From Acidimicrobiia bacterium (GTDB lineage Bacteria > Actinomycetota > Acidimicrobiia > Acidimicrobiales > Ilumatobacteraceae), in contig JACCUL010000555.1 in assembly GCA_013811855.1 (NCBI GenBank), positions 1 through 5,438 on the forward strand: a stretch of 5,438 nucleotides of DNA, read 5' to 3'. The first letter of the stretch is position 1. Every line of letters starts with the position of its first letter. Under the pieces are notes generated by a model, which did not search any database, was not told the DNA's origin, and worked only from the letters and a program-made list of their open reading frames with translations. Positions 5,193 to 5,438 of the stretch are shown piece after piece. A program made the position numbers and the translations under genes.

Positions 5193-5438
5193 TCAGCGCT
5201 TCTTGAGCGGGGCCCAGGCGAGCGCGAGGTGCTTCGTGCCGATGCCGGAGAAGTTGACCGTGGCCTCAGCCGACTCGCCGTGGCCGCGCAGGTCGATGAT
5301 CACGCCCTCGCCGAACGCGGGGTGCTCGACATCGTCGCCGACGCGCAGCCCGAGGTCGTGGGCGTCGCTCTGCACCGGTGCGCCGGTGCGCCGGCCCGAC
5401 GCGATCGCCGCGTCGACGATGCGATCGCGATGAGCGTC
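5193..5438 (-). CDS. pcrA: PcrA/UvrD-type DNA helicase, C-terminal end (partial)
   Basis: The last 81 residues of a protein whose 5' end lies beyond the right edge; the frame is open to base 5438. The closing segment reads VGDDVEHPAFGEGVIIDLRG, then EATVNFSGIGTKHLALAWAPLKK. This is the typical Tudor-like C-terminal domain of PcrA/UvrD1 superfamily 1A helicases, with the pattern GDxVxHxxFGxGxV, then a strand ending in a hydrophobic LxxxxAPLxK. In PcrA this domain contacts RNA polymerase and supports transcription-coupled repair, while the motor domains unwind DNA in repair. The motor domains are not in the window, so ATPase motifs cannot be checked. The stretch before it (SGRRTGAPVQSDAHD) is the usual variable linker. 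Position supports the call: uvrD1 also lies close to sucCD in M. tuberculosis. It converges on the L,D-transpeptidase gene. Confidence 0.85.
   Translation of the reverse strand, partial: DAHRDRIVDAAIASGRRTGAPVQSDAHDLGLRVGDDVEHPAFGEGVIIDLRGHGESAEATVNFSGIGTKHLALAWAPLKKR

Noticed and set aside
4696..5433. A 245-codon plus-strand frame over the end of the L,D-transpeptidase and the helicase gene
   Set aside because: Out of frame with the YkuD domain, antisense to the PcrA tail and running through the 19-bp hairpin. No domain recognised.

Overview
The window is GC-rich (strong G/C preference at third codon positions), codes densely on both strands, and carries genes typical of Actinomycetota. Gene content and order, several starts that look leaderless (a TANNNT box 6-9 nt before the start codon, no Shine-Dalgarno) and a secreted Thr/Pro-linker L,D-transpeptidase suggest a high-GC actinobacterium, possibly of the Acidimicrobiia. 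The class assignment is an inference from style, not from a marker gene.

Layout, left to right. At the left edge (1-29, minus) are the first codons of a gene that reads like the N-terminus of PurH, the last enzyme of de novo IMP synthesis. Its promoter (-35 at 60-65, -10 at 37-42) contains a perfect 6-4-6 palindrome in the spacer. Divergent from it, 152-751 (plus) encodes a four-helix membrane protein with a proline-rich tail and a strong ribosome binding site. A 15-bp hairpin (762-801) separates it from the convergent sucCD operon: sucC at 1796-2959 and sucD at 809-1705, both minus, encoding the two subunits of succinyl-CoA synthetase of the TCA cycle. The 90-nt sucC-sucD gap has two strong hairpins, one holding the sucC stop codon in its loop.

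Divergent from sucC, two plus-strand genes encode envelope proteins. The first, 3059-3583, is a membrane-anchored protein with what may be a degenerate Rieske-like domain. The second, 3620-5113, is a secreted L,D-transpeptidase with a signal peptide, a Thr/Pro linker, three Cys-paired peptidoglycan-binding-like repeats and a C-terminal YkuD domain. A 19-bp hairpin (5123-5176) closes this unit against the convergent 3' end of a PcrA/UvrD helicase gene (5193-5438, minus), which runs off the right edge.

The order pcrA/uvrD - envelope genes - sucC - sucD - Pro-rich membrane protein - purH resembles the Mycobacterium tuberculosis block from uvrD1 (Rv0949) through sucCD (Rv0951-Rv0952) to purH (Rv0957), which supports the calls made on the two partial edge genes. 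I see no mobile element, CRISPR array, tRNA or rRNA. All gaps between genes are under 150 nt and their contents are listed.
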